This document shows positions 1 to 6,795 of a stretch of 7,686 bases of DNA, in pieces. Numbering within the stretch: the stretch's first letter is position 1; each line of letters opens with the position of its first letter. The position numbers and the translations under genes were made by a program. Source of the stretch: Anaerolineae bacterium (GTDB taxonomy: Bacteria > Chloroflexota > Anaerolineae > Aggregatilineales > Phototrophicaceae); NCBI GenBank assembly GCA_015492875.1, contig WGEI01000520.1, forward strand, positions 1 to 7,686. Direction: 5' to 3'. The notes under the pieces are model-generated. The model saw nothing but the letters and a program-made list of their open reading frames with translations, was not told where the DNA came from and did no database searches.

Positions 1-191
1 CCCCAGAAGTGCATGGCGTTGCCCCTGAAGGCACAATTATCCCCAATACGCCAATGCCGCGAGTAGGTGGGGCTATGACGGTTGAGGATGCTATGGAATT
101 ATTAGATGCGCTTCAGCAGGATTTGCACACGTTACGTGAGTTCCAAGAAGTCACGGTGACGCCTGATGCAGAAGGAGGCAAAGGGTGGTAA
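1..191 (+). CDS. C-terminal tail of a probable BatC-like (TPR) protein, 5' truncated by the window
   Basis: The frame is open from the window edge (codons CCA GAA before the GTG at 9) to TAA at 189-191, so this is the 3' end of a longer gene and the GTG at 9 is probably internal. About 62 residues are visible. They contain a predicted helix with the pattern MTVEDAMELLDALQQD and end in GGKGW. In Bat-type clusters the BatC-like TPR proteins often finish with a 'S/T-x-E-x-A-x-x-L-L-x-A-L' helix followed by a basic/Gly tail ending in Trp, and the following genes here are BatD- and BatE-like. I therefore infer a BatC-like protein, or a VWA protein fused to such a tail. The TPR or VWA domain itself lies outside the window. 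The stop overlaps the next gene by 7 nt, which indicates the same operon. The reading frame is well supported; the family is moderately uncertain. Confidence 0.6.
   Translation, partial: PEVHGVAPEGTIIPNTPMPRVGGAMTVEDAMELLDALQQDLHTLREFQEVTVTPDAEGGKGW
172..178 (+). promoter_or_regulatory. Shine-Dalgarno site of the BatD-like gene
   Basis: AAGGAGG is a full match to the anti-SD core and lies 6 nt before the GTG at 185. It supports the GTG start and sits inside the last codons of the upstream gene, as expected for translational coupling. Confidence 0.75.
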
Positions 192-1522
192 AGCGGCTGG
201 GGGCATTAAGCGCGTTAGTGTTGTTCATGTTAGCGTTCAGCTTCATGGGATATGCGCAGGAAGTGCCTTTTGGCGCGGATTATTATGTCACTGCTGAGGT
301 TGATAATCCGCAGCCTTATGTGGGGGAGCGTATGCTTTACACGATACGCTTCTATGATGCTATTTCGCCGCCGAGCCGCGTTGATTTGCCCGATTTTGCG
401 ACATTCTGGCGGGGCGAAAGCACGGCGACAACGCGCGCAGAAATCATTCACGGGCGACAATATCTCGTTAAAGAGCAAAGTATCGTTCTATTCCCCACTA
501 GAGCGGGGATACAGGTGATTGAACCCACCATCATTGATATTCTGGAGACAAGCCTAAGAAGTGGGGCGCAATTGCAAACAGAATCAATCAGTATAAACGT
601 GCGCCCATTACCAGAGAATGCGCCAACGGGTTTTAGTGGGCTGGTGGGGCAATTTGATGTCAGTTTCTCACTAGAACCAACGACGTTACAGGTTGGGGAA
701 GCGGCTATTTTCAGTGTTTCGTTGCTGGGTGCGGGAAATTTGGCACAGGCCAGCCCCGCAGCGCCAGCATTACCGCAAGATGTATGGCGGGTAATTGAGC
801 GACCGGCAAGTGACATTCAGCGGAATGGGCCACTACAATCGCGGCAATATAGCTGGATGCTTATCCCTTTACAAGCGGGAGAGCATGTATTACCTGCGCC
901 TACGGTTGTGTATTTTGAGCCGCAAACGGAGAGTTACCGGATTGTCCCCGGCGAGCCGCAACGGATTGTTGTACGGGCGGCTGATGATGGCACTGTGGTT
1001 TTGAGTGCTGAGGCGGTGAACGTAGAAGCGGCAGCAGAGGGAGCGGCATTTACACCAGCGCTTAAGCCTATAAATAGCGTTCAATTTGGCGGGGGCGACA
1101 GCGGAGGCGGGGGCTGGTGGCTTTGGGTATTGCCCCCTATGATTGCTGGTGGCGCATTCATTTGGCGATACCAACAACGCAAAGATGCACAACGAAAACA
1201 GCAACAGGCGGCATGGTATGCGGCGCGCAAAGCGTTAGCGCAGGCCAAGAAAAAGCGGGCATATCATTATGTGCGACAAGCTATTTATCGCTATATCGAA
1301 ATAAAAGCGCAAGGGAGAAAACCGTTAACACGGGAAGAGTTGGTCAATATTGTCTGTGAACATAGTGATAATCGCTTGGCACAGGCACTAAACACTTGTT
1401 TGCAACAAGCGGATATGGGTGATTTTTCGCCAAAAACACTCAATAAGAAGACCCCGCCGCAATCTCTCATTGAGCAAACGCGAAAGACACTGCAAGCGTT
1501 GGAGCAAACATGGCACGATTAG
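185..1522 (+). CDS. batD: BatD-like oxygen-tolerance/aerotolerance membrane protein
   Basis: This 445-aa protein starts at GTG with a strong SD. It has a signal peptide (residues 1-24, basic MVKR, hydrophobic core, likely cut after GYA). A long extracytoplasmic beta-rich region follows (about 28-305). It contains the BatD-type segment VGQFDVSFSL near 154-163, then LQVGEAAIFSVSLLGAGNLAQASPA (about 168-192), resembling the 'G-x-F-x-x-x-x-x-L ... v-G-e ... l-x-G-x-G-N-l' pattern of the family. A Gly-rich stretch (302-310) leads to one membrane helix (about 311-329, WWLWVLPP...), and then a basic cytoplasmic tail of about 115 residues (RYQQRKDAQRK...) predicted to be helical. BatD proteins belong to Bat clusters with VWA and TPR partners and MoxR ATPases; their biochemical role is not settled, and envelope-stress or complex-assembly roles have been proposed. 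It overlaps the upstream gene by 7 nt and the BatE-like gene by 13 nt. The assignment rests on sequence pattern plus gene order; homology is likely but distant. Confidence 0.8.
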   Translation: MVKRLGALSALVLFMLAFSFMGYAQEVPFGADYYVTAEVDNPQPYVGERMLYTIRFYDAISPPSRVDLPDFATFWRGESTATTRAEIIHGRQYLVKEQSIVLFPTRAGIQVIEPTIIDILETSLRSGAQLQTESISINVRPLPENAPTGFSGLVGQFDVSFSLEPTTLQVGEAAIFSVSLLGAGNLAQASPAAPALPQDVWRVIERPASDIQRNGPLQSRQYSWMLIPLQAGEHVLPAPTVVYFEPQTESYRIVPGEPQRIVVRAADDGTVVLSAEAVNVEAAAEGAAFTPALKPINSVQFGGGDSGGGGWWLWVLPPMIAGGAFIWRYQQRKDAQRKQQQAAWYAARKALAQAKKKRAYHYVRQAIYRYIEIKAQGRKPLTREELVNIVCEHSDNRLAQALNTCLQQADMGDFSPKTLNKKTPPQSLIEQTRKTLQALEQTWHD

Positions 1523-2301
1523 TCGGGTTGATAGTGATTTTGGGGTTATCTTTGGGCCTCATTGCGCAAGACGATAGCCAAATAATCGCAGCGGCAGAGC
1601 GCGCTTATATTCTGGGTGATTATGAGCAAGCAATCGCTTTATATGAGCAAGTCATTGCGCAAGGCGCGACAGATGGCGCTCTGTACTACAATCTCGGCAG
1701 TGCTTACTACATGGCAGAAAATTATGGGCGGGCGCTGGTAAATTATTTGCGGGCGCAAATGGTGATGCCACGAGATGGTGATTTGCAAAAAGCCATAGCG
1801 CGCATTCGCAGTGAACGGGTGGATTTGCAAGGCGATGATAGTGGATTTTTCGAGGGATTAGCCGCCATTACATTATCTAGCACAACACAGGATGAGCTAG
1901 AAGGTGGCACTTTTGCCTTGTGGACATTGTGGTTTATGTTATTAACTGTCCTTATCATCTATAGGCAGCGGGCGTGGCACAATGTGCTGTTGACGGGGCT
2001 AGGCTTAGTGGGGATAGCCGCCATTACCGGATTGGCGTTGACCGTAAGCCGCTGGTATGTTGAGACTTATACCCCACAAGCCGTTGTGATTGCAAAAGAA
2101 ACTAGCGTTATGAGTGGACCAGATATGGACTATCTAGAGCACTTTGTGTTGCATAGTGGCGCAGAAGTACGCATTCACAATGTTGAAAATAGGTGGACAT
2201 TGGTTCGCTTGCCAGACGGGCGGCGGGGATGGGTATGGGCGGAAGATATAGAGGCCGTTAATCCAGAGATTAACCAAGCCATTCATCAGCGGCCAGAATA
2301 A
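1510..2301 (+). CDS. batE: BatE-like protein: TPR, two membrane helices and SH3b domain
   Basis: This 263-aa protein starts at ATG 1510, inside the end of the BatD-like gene. GGAG at 1501-1504 lies 5 nt upstream. Residues 1-20 form a signal peptide or anchor. Residues 24-96 hold about two TPR units (ERAYILGDYEQAIALYEQVI and LYYNLGSAYYMAENYGRAL, with the usual A/G/Y/A spacing). Two hydrophobic helices follow at about 135-151 and 157-180, separated by the basic loop YRQRAWHN. Residues 190-250 form a bacterial SH3 (SH3b) domain, with SVMSGPDMDYLEHFVLHSGAEV and GRRGWVWAEDI as landmarks. By the positive-inside rule the RQR loop is cytoplasmic, so both the TPR and SH3 parts should face outward. TPR-TM-TM-SH3 following BatD is the layout of BatE. 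TPRs probably bind Bat partners and SH3b may bind cell-wall or protein ligands (inference). It is the last gene of the operon visible here. Confidence 0.8.
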   Translation: MARLVGLIVILGLSLGLIAQDDSQIIAAAERAYILGDYEQAIALYEQVIAQGATDGALYYNLGSAYYMAENYGRALVNYLRAQMVMPRDGDLQKAIARIRSERVDLQGDDSGFFEGLAAITLSSTTQDELEGGTFALWTLWFMLLTVLIIYRQRAWHNVLLTGLGLVGIAAITGLALTVSRWYVETYTPQAVVIAKETSVMSGPDMDYLEHFVLHSGAEVRIHNVENRWTLVRLPDGRRGWVWAEDIEAVNPEINQAIHQRPE

Positions 2302-2307
2302 ATAAAA

Positions 2308-2329
2308 AGCCCCCAATTGAGCGGGGGCT
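2308..2329 (-). terminator. Intrinsic terminator of the sucCD operon at a convergent junction
   Basis: A 7-bp GC-rich stem (AGCCCCC at 2308-2314 with GGGGGCT at 2323-2329) closes an 8-nt loop. Read on the - strand, the hairpin is followed immediately by TTTTTATTTATT (complement of 2297-2308), which is a classical U-tract, 21 nt after the sucD stop. On the + strand the hairpin is followed by GGTCATGCG with no T-run, so it is not a canonical terminator for the Bat operon. Confidence 0.85.
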
Positions 2330-2349
2330 GGTCATGCGATTTGCTGAAC

Positions 2350-3210
2350 TCACTTCAGTAAATCGGGAATTTCTTCGGGATTGCGGGCAACGCGCACGCC
2401 TGCATTTTGAAGCGCCTTGATTTTCTCTTCGGCAGTACCTTCCCCACCGGAGACAATCGCACCGGCGTGTCCCATACGCTTACCCGGAGGGGCACTTTGC
2501 CCAGCAATAAAGGCGGCAACGGGCTTCGTCATGTGCTTTTTGATATATTCAGCGGCGTCAATTTCTGCACGGCCACCAATTTCGCCAATAAGAACAACCT
2601 TCTCTGTGTCGGGGTCATTTTCGAACATTTCCAGCACATCGACAAAAGTCGTACCGATAACGGGGTCGCCGCCAATGCCGATGCAAGTGGTTTGGCCAAG
2701 ACCTGCTTCGGTCAAGGCATAGACAACCTCATAGGTGAGTGTACCGCTTTTAGAGACGACGCCGACATTCCCCGGTGTGGCGATAGAGCCGGGCATGAAA
2801 CCAACTTTCCCTACATCGGGCACTAATAAGCCGGGGCAGTTAGGGCCAATGAGGCGGCTATTGCTGGCTTTTACATACTGATAGGCCTTCATCATATCGT
2901 GAACGGGGATATGTTCTGTGAGCACGATGATGAGTTCGATACCGGCATCCACTGATTCGTAAATGGCATCAACAGCAGCGGCGGGTGGCACAATGACCAT
3001 GTTGACGTTGGCGCCGGTGACCTCGCGGGCTTTTTTAACTGTATCGAAGATGGGCACAGTGCCCTCAAACCATTCACCGCCTTTGCCGGGACGGACACCA
3101 CCAACAACGTTAGTGCCATATTCCATCATGAGTTTGGTGTGAAAGCTGCCCTGCTTACCAGTAATACCCTGAACAATAACTTTAGAGTTGCTATCAAACA
3201 GAATTGACAT
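2350..3210 (-). CDS. sucD: Succinyl-CoA synthetase alpha subunit (succinate--CoA ligase)
   Basis: This 286-aa protein is of normal length for SucD. It forms the catalytic and CoA-binding subunit of the alpha-beta enzyme that converts succinyl-CoA + NDP + Pi to succinate + CoA + NTP in the TCA cycle, in the cytoplasm. Visible landmarks are the N-terminal CoA-binding Rossmann motif GITGKQGSFHT (15-25), VGGVRPGKGG (36-45), GPNCPG (122-127), SKSGTLTYE (153-161), GIGGDPVIGTTFVDVLEMF (178-196), GEIGG (209-213) and the phosphohistidine loop MGHAGAIV, with the catalytic His at 248. All key residues look intact. The start ATG at 3208-3210 follows AAGGGAG (3221-3227) with a 10-nt spacer. It begins 2 nt after the sucC stop, so the two are translationally linked and stoichiometric. 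The neighbouring terminator is just downstream. Confidence 0.98.
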   Translation of the reverse strand: MSILFDSNSKVIVQGITGKQGSFHTKLMMEYGTNVVGGVRPGKGGEWFEGTVPIFDTVKKAREVTGANVNMVIVPPAAAVDAIYESVDAGIELIIVLTEHIPVHDMMKAYQYVKASNSRLIGPNCPGLLVPDVGKVGFMPGSIATPGNVGVVSKSGTLTYEVVYALTEAGLGQTTCIGIGGDPVIGTTFVDVLEMFENDPDTEKVVLIGEIGGRAEIDAAEYIKKHMTKPVAAFIAGQSAPPGKRMGHAGAIVSGGEGTAEEKIKALQNAGVRVARNPEEIPDLLK

Positions 3211-3212
3211 GA

Positions 3213-4370
3213 TTACATCGCTCCCTTCGCAGCTTCAACGGCTTTTTGCGCGGCTTCTGTCAAGGTGCTGGCACTCACCAGATTGGGGATGTTGGCTTCA
3301 TCGATAATTTGGCGGCCTTCTTTCGCATTTGTACCCTGTAGGCGAATAACCATCGGCACATCGGGCTTCACTTCTTCATATGCAACCAGTAAACCACGCG
3401 CTACATCGTCACAACGGGTAATGCCGCCGAAGATATTGATGAGAATAGACTTCACATTAGGGTCAGAGAGGATAATGCGCAGGGCAGCGGCCACTTTTTC
3501 TGGGCTGGCGCCGCCACCAATATCGAGGAAGTTCGCGGGGCCAATATCATCACCACCATATAACTTGGTCATGTCCATAGTGGTCATTGCCAAACCAGCG
3601 CCATTCACCATACACCCAATTTGGCCATCGAGTTTGACATAGCTGATGCCGGCTTCGCGGGCACGGGTTTCGGCTTCGGGTTCATCTTCGATATCGCGCA
3701 TTTCGGCTAAATCTGGATGGCGGGGCAAAGCGCTATCATCAATAATCATCTTGCCATCAATCGCCAAAAGCTGCCCTTCATCGGTGATGACAAGCGGGTT
3801 AATTTCGGCCAATTCGGCGTCGCTAGCGAGATAGCATTGCCAAAGCGCCATGGCAATTTGGGTGAATTGCTTCCAATGGTCATAAGGCAGGTTAATGCCG
3901 CTAGCGATATTATTCACCTGATAAGCATGGAGGCCGAAACAGGGGTCAATATACTCTTTAACAATGGCTTCTGGCTTGGTGCGGGCGATTTCTTCAATTT
4001 CGACACCACCTTCCGAAGAGGCCATCATCACCGGCTTGCCGACGGCACGGTCGTTAGTAATACCGAGATAAATTTCTTGATTGAAACGCACGCCGGGGTC
4101 TACTAAAACTTTACGAACGGGGAGGCCTTTGATGGTTTTGCTGAGAATTTCGGCGGCTAAGTCACGCGCTTCCTCAGCGGACTTCGCCAGCTTCACACCG
4201 CCAGCTTTACCGCGACCGCCAACTAAAACTTGCGATTTGATGACAACAAAGCCACCTAATTCTTTAGCAATTTCATAGGCTTCTTTTGGTGTAGTGGCAA
4301 CTTTGCCACGGGGAATCGGAATACCGAACTCGCCGAAGCGGAACTTGGATTGATACTCGTGCAGATTCAA
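3213..4370 (-). CDS. sucC: Succinyl-CoA synthetase beta subunit, TTG start
   Basis: This 385-aa protein matches the usual SucC length (about 385-390). It carries the nucleotide-binding ATP-grasp fold and pairs with SucD. Landmarks are the canonical N-terminus MNLHEYQSK, with the ATP-grasp segment VLVGGRGKAGGVKLA (48-62), AEINPLV (188-194, metal/nucleotide site), DGQIGCMVNGAGLAM (248-262), FLDIGGGASPEKV (281-293), INIFGGITRCD (311-321) and QGTNAKEGR (345-353). I chose TTG 4370-4368 because family SucC proteins begin exactly there and AAGGAG (4378-4383) lies 7 nt upstream. A frame starting at TTG 4397 would add nine residues that include the SD itself. No in-frame ATG occurs until about residue 115. 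Whether it prefers ATP or GTP cannot be decided from what I see. Confidence 0.97.
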   Translation of the reverse strand: MNLHEYQSKFRFGEFGIPIPRGKVATTPKEAYEIAKELGGFVVIKSQVLVGGRGKAGGVKLAKSAEEARDLAAEILSKTIKGLPVRKVLVDPGVRFNQEIYLGITNDRAVGKPVMMASSEGGVEIEEIARTKPEAIVKEYIDPCFGLHAYQVNNIASGINLPYDHWKQFTQIAMALWQCYLASDAELAEINPLVITDEGQLLAIDGKMIIDDSALPRHPDLAEMRDIEDEPEAETRAREAGISYVKLDGQIGCMVNGAGLAMTTMDMTKLYGGDDIGPANFLDIGGGASPEKVAAALRIILSDPNVKSILINIFGGITRCDDVARGLLVAYEEVKPDVPMVIRLQGTNAKEGRQIIDEANIPNLVSASTLTEAAQKAVEAAKGAM

Positions 4371-4474
4371 CGTAGTGCTCCTTAAATACAGCTTCAACTA
4401 ACTGAAAATTGTTATACAGCAGCATAAGCAAAGGACCGAAGCAAATAGCGCCAAATACAGCCTTGCCGCGGCGA
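4371..4474 (-). other. 104-nt spacer between the DUF503 gene and sucC
   Basis: The spacer holds the sucC SD and no open gene. I see no hairpin with a U-tract on the - strand, so the DUF503 gene and sucCD may be co-transcribed. A lone -10-like TATAAC (complement of about 4409-4414) lacks a convincing -35 box, so an extra sucC promoter is possible but unproven. Confidence 0.4.
4378..4383 (-). promoter_or_regulatory. Shine-Dalgarno site that fixes the sucC TTG start
   Basis: AAGGAG on the - strand sits 7 nt before TTG 4370-4368. It falls inside the open frame extended to TTG 4397, which argues that the extension is untranslated. Confidence 0.8.
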
Positions 4475-4768
4475 TTAAAGCAGGTCAATCTCCTCGCTCG
4501 TAACTTGAACCTCAGGAAAAGCGCCATCAATCCAGCGCAAGACATCTTCAAGAACGCGCTGTGTATGGGCTGCCGAGTTGCTGACAGTGGTGAAAGAGAT
4601 GCGGGCAAGTTGCCATTTATCTTGATACCCCACCTCGGCAGCGGCTACATTGAAGGTATTACGCATTCGGGTAAGTAAGGACTTGAGGATGCGGCGCTTA
4701 TCTTTGAGCGACGACATACCAGGGAGATAAAGTTCAATCGTGCACAGACCTACTATTGAATTTGACAT
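4475..4768 (-). CDS. DUF503 (YlxP-like) protein
   Basis: This 97-aa small cytoplasmic protein is of full family length. The DUF503 signature is clear: V-G-L-C-T-I-E-L-Y-L-P (6-16), SLKDKRRILKSL (20-31), MRNTFNVAAAEV (35-46), then the QDKWQ...A pattern (49-56), SNSAAHTQRVLEDVL (63-77) and an acidic C-terminus (EEIDLL). The family is widespread and small; in Firmicutes the homolog YlxP sits in the nusA-infB-rbfA neighbourhood and has been linked to ribosome biogenesis, but its molecular function is not established. Here it lies upstream of sucCD on the same strand instead. The ATG at 4766-4768 has only a weak SD (CGGA just upstream), so expression may be low. The family call is firm; the role in this context is unknown. 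Confidence 0.9.
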   Translation of the reverse strand: MSNSIVGLCTIELYLPGMSSLKDKRRILKSLLTRMRNTFNVAAAEVGYQDKWQLARISFTTVSNSAAHTQRVLEDVLRWIDGAFPEVQVTSEEIDLL

Positions 4769-4818
4769 GGTCCGTTATACGTGCAGGCTGCATATTCCGT
4801 AAATTCAGTCCGCGCACC

Positions 4819-4847
4819 AGTATACGGCAGGTCTCAGCATTCGTGAA
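4819..4847 (-). promoter_or_regulatory. Candidate sigma-70-type promoter for DUF503-sucCD
   Basis: On the - strand, TTCACG (complement of 4842-4847, 4 of 6 to the -35 consensus) and TATACT (complement of 4819-4824, 5 of 6 to the -10 consensus) are separated by 17 nt. Transcription would start near 4812, giving a leader of about 44 nt before the DUF503 ATG. It is the best promoter-like pair on this strand in the divergent gap. Confidence 0.45.
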
Positions 4848-4937
4848 TAGCAGAGATAAATCATCATGCATTTTGCCCAGCATAGCGAGCGTAGTGCAAA
4901 CGTATGGTAAGAAATCTGCGCATATATGACTTTTGAC

Positions 4938-4943
4938 TATGAT
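4938..4943 (+). promoter_or_regulatory. Possible -10 element for the SH3b-protein gene
   Basis: TATGAT (5 of 6 to the -10 consensus) lies about 34 nt before ATG 4977. No good -35 box stands 16-18 nt upstream. TTGACT at 4933-4938 overlaps it but would place a -10 at a poor match almost on the SD. This is a weak call. Confidence 0.25.
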
Positions 4944-4976
4944 AGAAAGTGAGTCCAATAGGAAAGGGGTGCTCTT

Positions 4977-6635
4977 ATGCAAATAGGAAGGCGGTTATTT
5001 TTCACGCTATTAGGTCTAGTGCTAGCGTTAGCTGTGCTTGCTGGCGGGGTAGCCGGGCAAGCAACTGGCGCCCCATGGGAGGCGTGGCTATTTGCTCCCG
5101 ACCCGGGCTATATGGTTAAAGTGGCCTCTGATGGCACGGTCTTGAGTGAATTTGCCCTACCGAGAACAACACGAGACACGTTATCAAATGGGGTTGCTGT
5201 GTCGCGGGATGGGCGATATATCGCTTATGTGATTTATCATGACCCTAGACCATCGGGAAGTCCAGACCCGTATCGCGTTGATTTGAGTTTGCAGGTTTAC
5301 GATACAACAGTGAATAGTGTTGTCGCCAGTTATACGCGCTCAACCGACCCTGGCGATTATGTCAGCGATAGTTTCTCTTTTGGCAGTTCGCCAATGGTGT
5401 TTCATGAGAGCAATAGCGCGGTAGCGGTTGGCTTCGGGGTCAATGATATATGGGAATTGGTTGTGCTTGATATTCCAAGCAATAGTGTGGCGACACGATT
5501 AACTTCTGCGGATTTAGCGACGCATGGGTTATCCGTCAGTGGGGGCGCGATGAACCCGGTCGCGCAATCCTTCTCTGGCAATACGATTGATTTCTTAACG
5601 ATTAACGTGGGAACGGAGGGGCTGGATATATATCCCAGTTTCACATGGAACATCGCCATGGGGCCAGTTGCAGCGGGCACTATTTACCATACGCTCGCAA
5701 ATGATACATGGGCAGCAACGGGAGAAGTGGTTGAAACATACCAGGATTTCAATTGGCCTAATGCTGGTGGCGCATTCCCCTTCTTTCAAAAGAATGTGTT
5801 GAGTTACTATACGCTCGGTGGTAGCCCAACAGTCATTTATAATACGCCCAGCCACTCAATGAGCGCGCCCATCTTCATTCAAAATGGCGAGCGTATTGGC
5901 GTTCAATACTCTAACGAAGATGGCACTGATATAGGCTGGCATTTGATTGAGAAAAGTGGAACGTGGTTCTCATCACGTTCGGCAAGCCAACGCACAACAT
6001 CATGGATGGGAACACCAGATGGCTTTGCTTATACATTTAGCGGGCCTGGCGGCGATACATTTCTATGGCATCTCAATACACGGTTAGATAGTATGCCAGA
6101 TGACGCAGTTTGGGATTCAACGGCGCATCCAGGTGATTACTATCGATTGGTGTGGGTAGGTACGACAGGCCTCACCATTCCACCGGTAGCGATTACACCG
6201 ATTGCGCCTATACCTGTCGTTACTGTACCGCCAATCGTGGTTGAACCCATTGTCACTGTACCCCCAATTGTGGTTCAGCCGATTGCGACTGTGCCGCCAA
6301 TCGTGGTTCAGCCGATTGCGACTGTGCCATTAGTTAACGTGCCGCCAATTAATCTGCCTAATCAATCGCAGCAGGGTGCGTTGGCAGTTGGGGGGCAGGC
6401 GCAAATTTATACCACTGAAGGGGATATACTAAATATGCGAAGTGGGCCGGGCACCAATTACGATATCGTAGAGCGCTTACAAGCTGGCACATTGGTGACG
6501 CTCCTTGAAGGGCCAATGCAAAGCGGGAATTACACATGGTGGAGAGTACGAACAACGAGCGGTCAAGAGGGTTGGGTGATTGAAGGCTTGCCCGAAGATA
6601 ATGGCTGGTTGCAAACGCTCATTCCCCTCCCCTGA
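4977..6635 (+). CDS. Secreted protein with propeller-like region, PPIVV-repeat linker and C-terminal SH3b domain
   Basis: This 552-aa protein starts at ATG 4977 after AAAGGGG (4963-4969, 7-nt spacer). It has a signal peptide (MQIGRRLFFTLL..., residues 1-27, likely cut after GVAG) and no further membrane helix, so it is probably exported and may be cell-wall associated. Residues about 30-405 are beta-rich. NGVAVSRDGRYIAYV (71-85) resembles a TolB/WD40-like blade motif, and repeated Trp/Asp/Gly turns fit a propeller-like fold, but I do not recognise a named family. Residues about 405-460 are a Pro/Val/Ile linker with three 11-residue repeats (417-449). Residues 475-541 form an SH3b domain, with NMRSGPG (486-492) and EGWV (531-534) as landmarks. 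SH3b domains of exported proteins often bind peptidoglycan or other wall ligands, and the linker would hold the domain away from the wall (inference). The downstream terminator indicates a single-gene or end-of-operon unit. Confidence 0.85.
   Translation: MQIGRRLFFTLLGLVLALAVLAGGVAGQATGAPWEAWLFAPDPGYMVKVASDGTVLSEFALPRTTRDTLSNGVAVSRDGRYIAYVIYHDPRPSGSPDPYRVDLSLQVYDTTVNSVVASYTRSTDPGDYVSDSFSFGSSPMVFHESNSAVAVGFGVNDIWELVVLDIPSNSVATRLTSADLATHGLSVSGGAMNPVAQSFSGNTIDFLTINVGTEGLDIYPSFTWNIAMGPVAAGTIYHTLANDTWAATGEVVETYQDFNWPNAGGAFPFFQKNVLSYYTLGGSPTVIYNTPSHSMSAPIFIQNGERIGVQYSNEDGTDIGWHLIEKSGTWFSSRSASQRTTSWMGTPDGFAYTFSGPGGDTFLWHLNTRLDSMPDDAVWDSTAHPGDYYRLVWVGTTGLTIPPVAITPIAPIPVVTVPPIVVEPIVTVPPIVVQPIATVPPIVVQPIATVPLVNVPPINLPNQSQQGALAVGGQAQIYTTEGDILNMRSGPGTNYDIVERLQAGTLVTLLEGPMQSGNYTWWRVRTTSGQEGWVIEGLPEDNGWLQTLIPLP
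6225..6323 (+). repeat. Three tandem 33-bp coding repeats in the linker
   Basis: Units at 6225-6257, 6258-6290 and 6291-6323 encode VPPIVVEPIVT, VPPIVVQPIAT and VPPIVVQPIAT. Units 2 and 3 differ by only three third-position bases. A degenerate partial copy precedes (VAITPIAPIPVVT) and another follows (VPLVNVPPIN). Confidence 0.9.
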
Positions 6636-6658
6636 AGCTTTAAGCATTAGCATTCAGA

Positions 6659-6689
6659 AGCTCATCATCATGATGGGCTTTTTTGTTTT
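6659..6689 (+). terminator. Strong intrinsic terminator after the SH3b-protein gene
   Basis: The arms AGCTCATCA (6659-6667) and TGATGGGCT (6671-6679) pair over 9 bp with one G-U, and the loop is 3 nt. A T-run follows directly (TTTTTT at 6679-6684, G, then TTTT). It lies 24 nt after the stop codon. Confidence 0.9.
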
Positions 6690-6767
6690 CTCGGCAATTG
6701 TTGGCAGCCCTTGCGGCACAGGCTATACTTCTACAGGGTGTTGACAAACATAAATCTGAGTTTTCAG

Positions 6768-6795
6768 TTGTCCATTTAGCACAACGCTATATACT
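6768..6795 (+). promoter_or_regulatory. Candidate promoter of the CBM-like gene
   Basis: TTGTCC (6768-6773, 4 of 6 to the -35 consensus) and TATACT (6790-6795, 5 of 6 to the -10 consensus) are separated by 16 nt. A start near 6802 would give a leader of about 39 nt. The terminator upstream makes an independent promoter here necessary. Confidence 0.4.

Noticed and set aside
2407..2826. Open frame of 139 codons on + strand opposite sucD
   Set aside because: It is an antisense shadow of a highly conserved gene and shows no recognisable domain.
4384..4461. 9-nt direct repeat AAATACAGC at 4384-4392 and 4453-4461
   Set aside because: Too short and imperfectly flanked to be more than chance in this spacer.
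4734..4982. Open frame of 82 codons on - strand spanning the divergent gap
   Set aside because: It overlaps the starts of both real genes, lacks an SD and family resemblance, and covers the promoter region.
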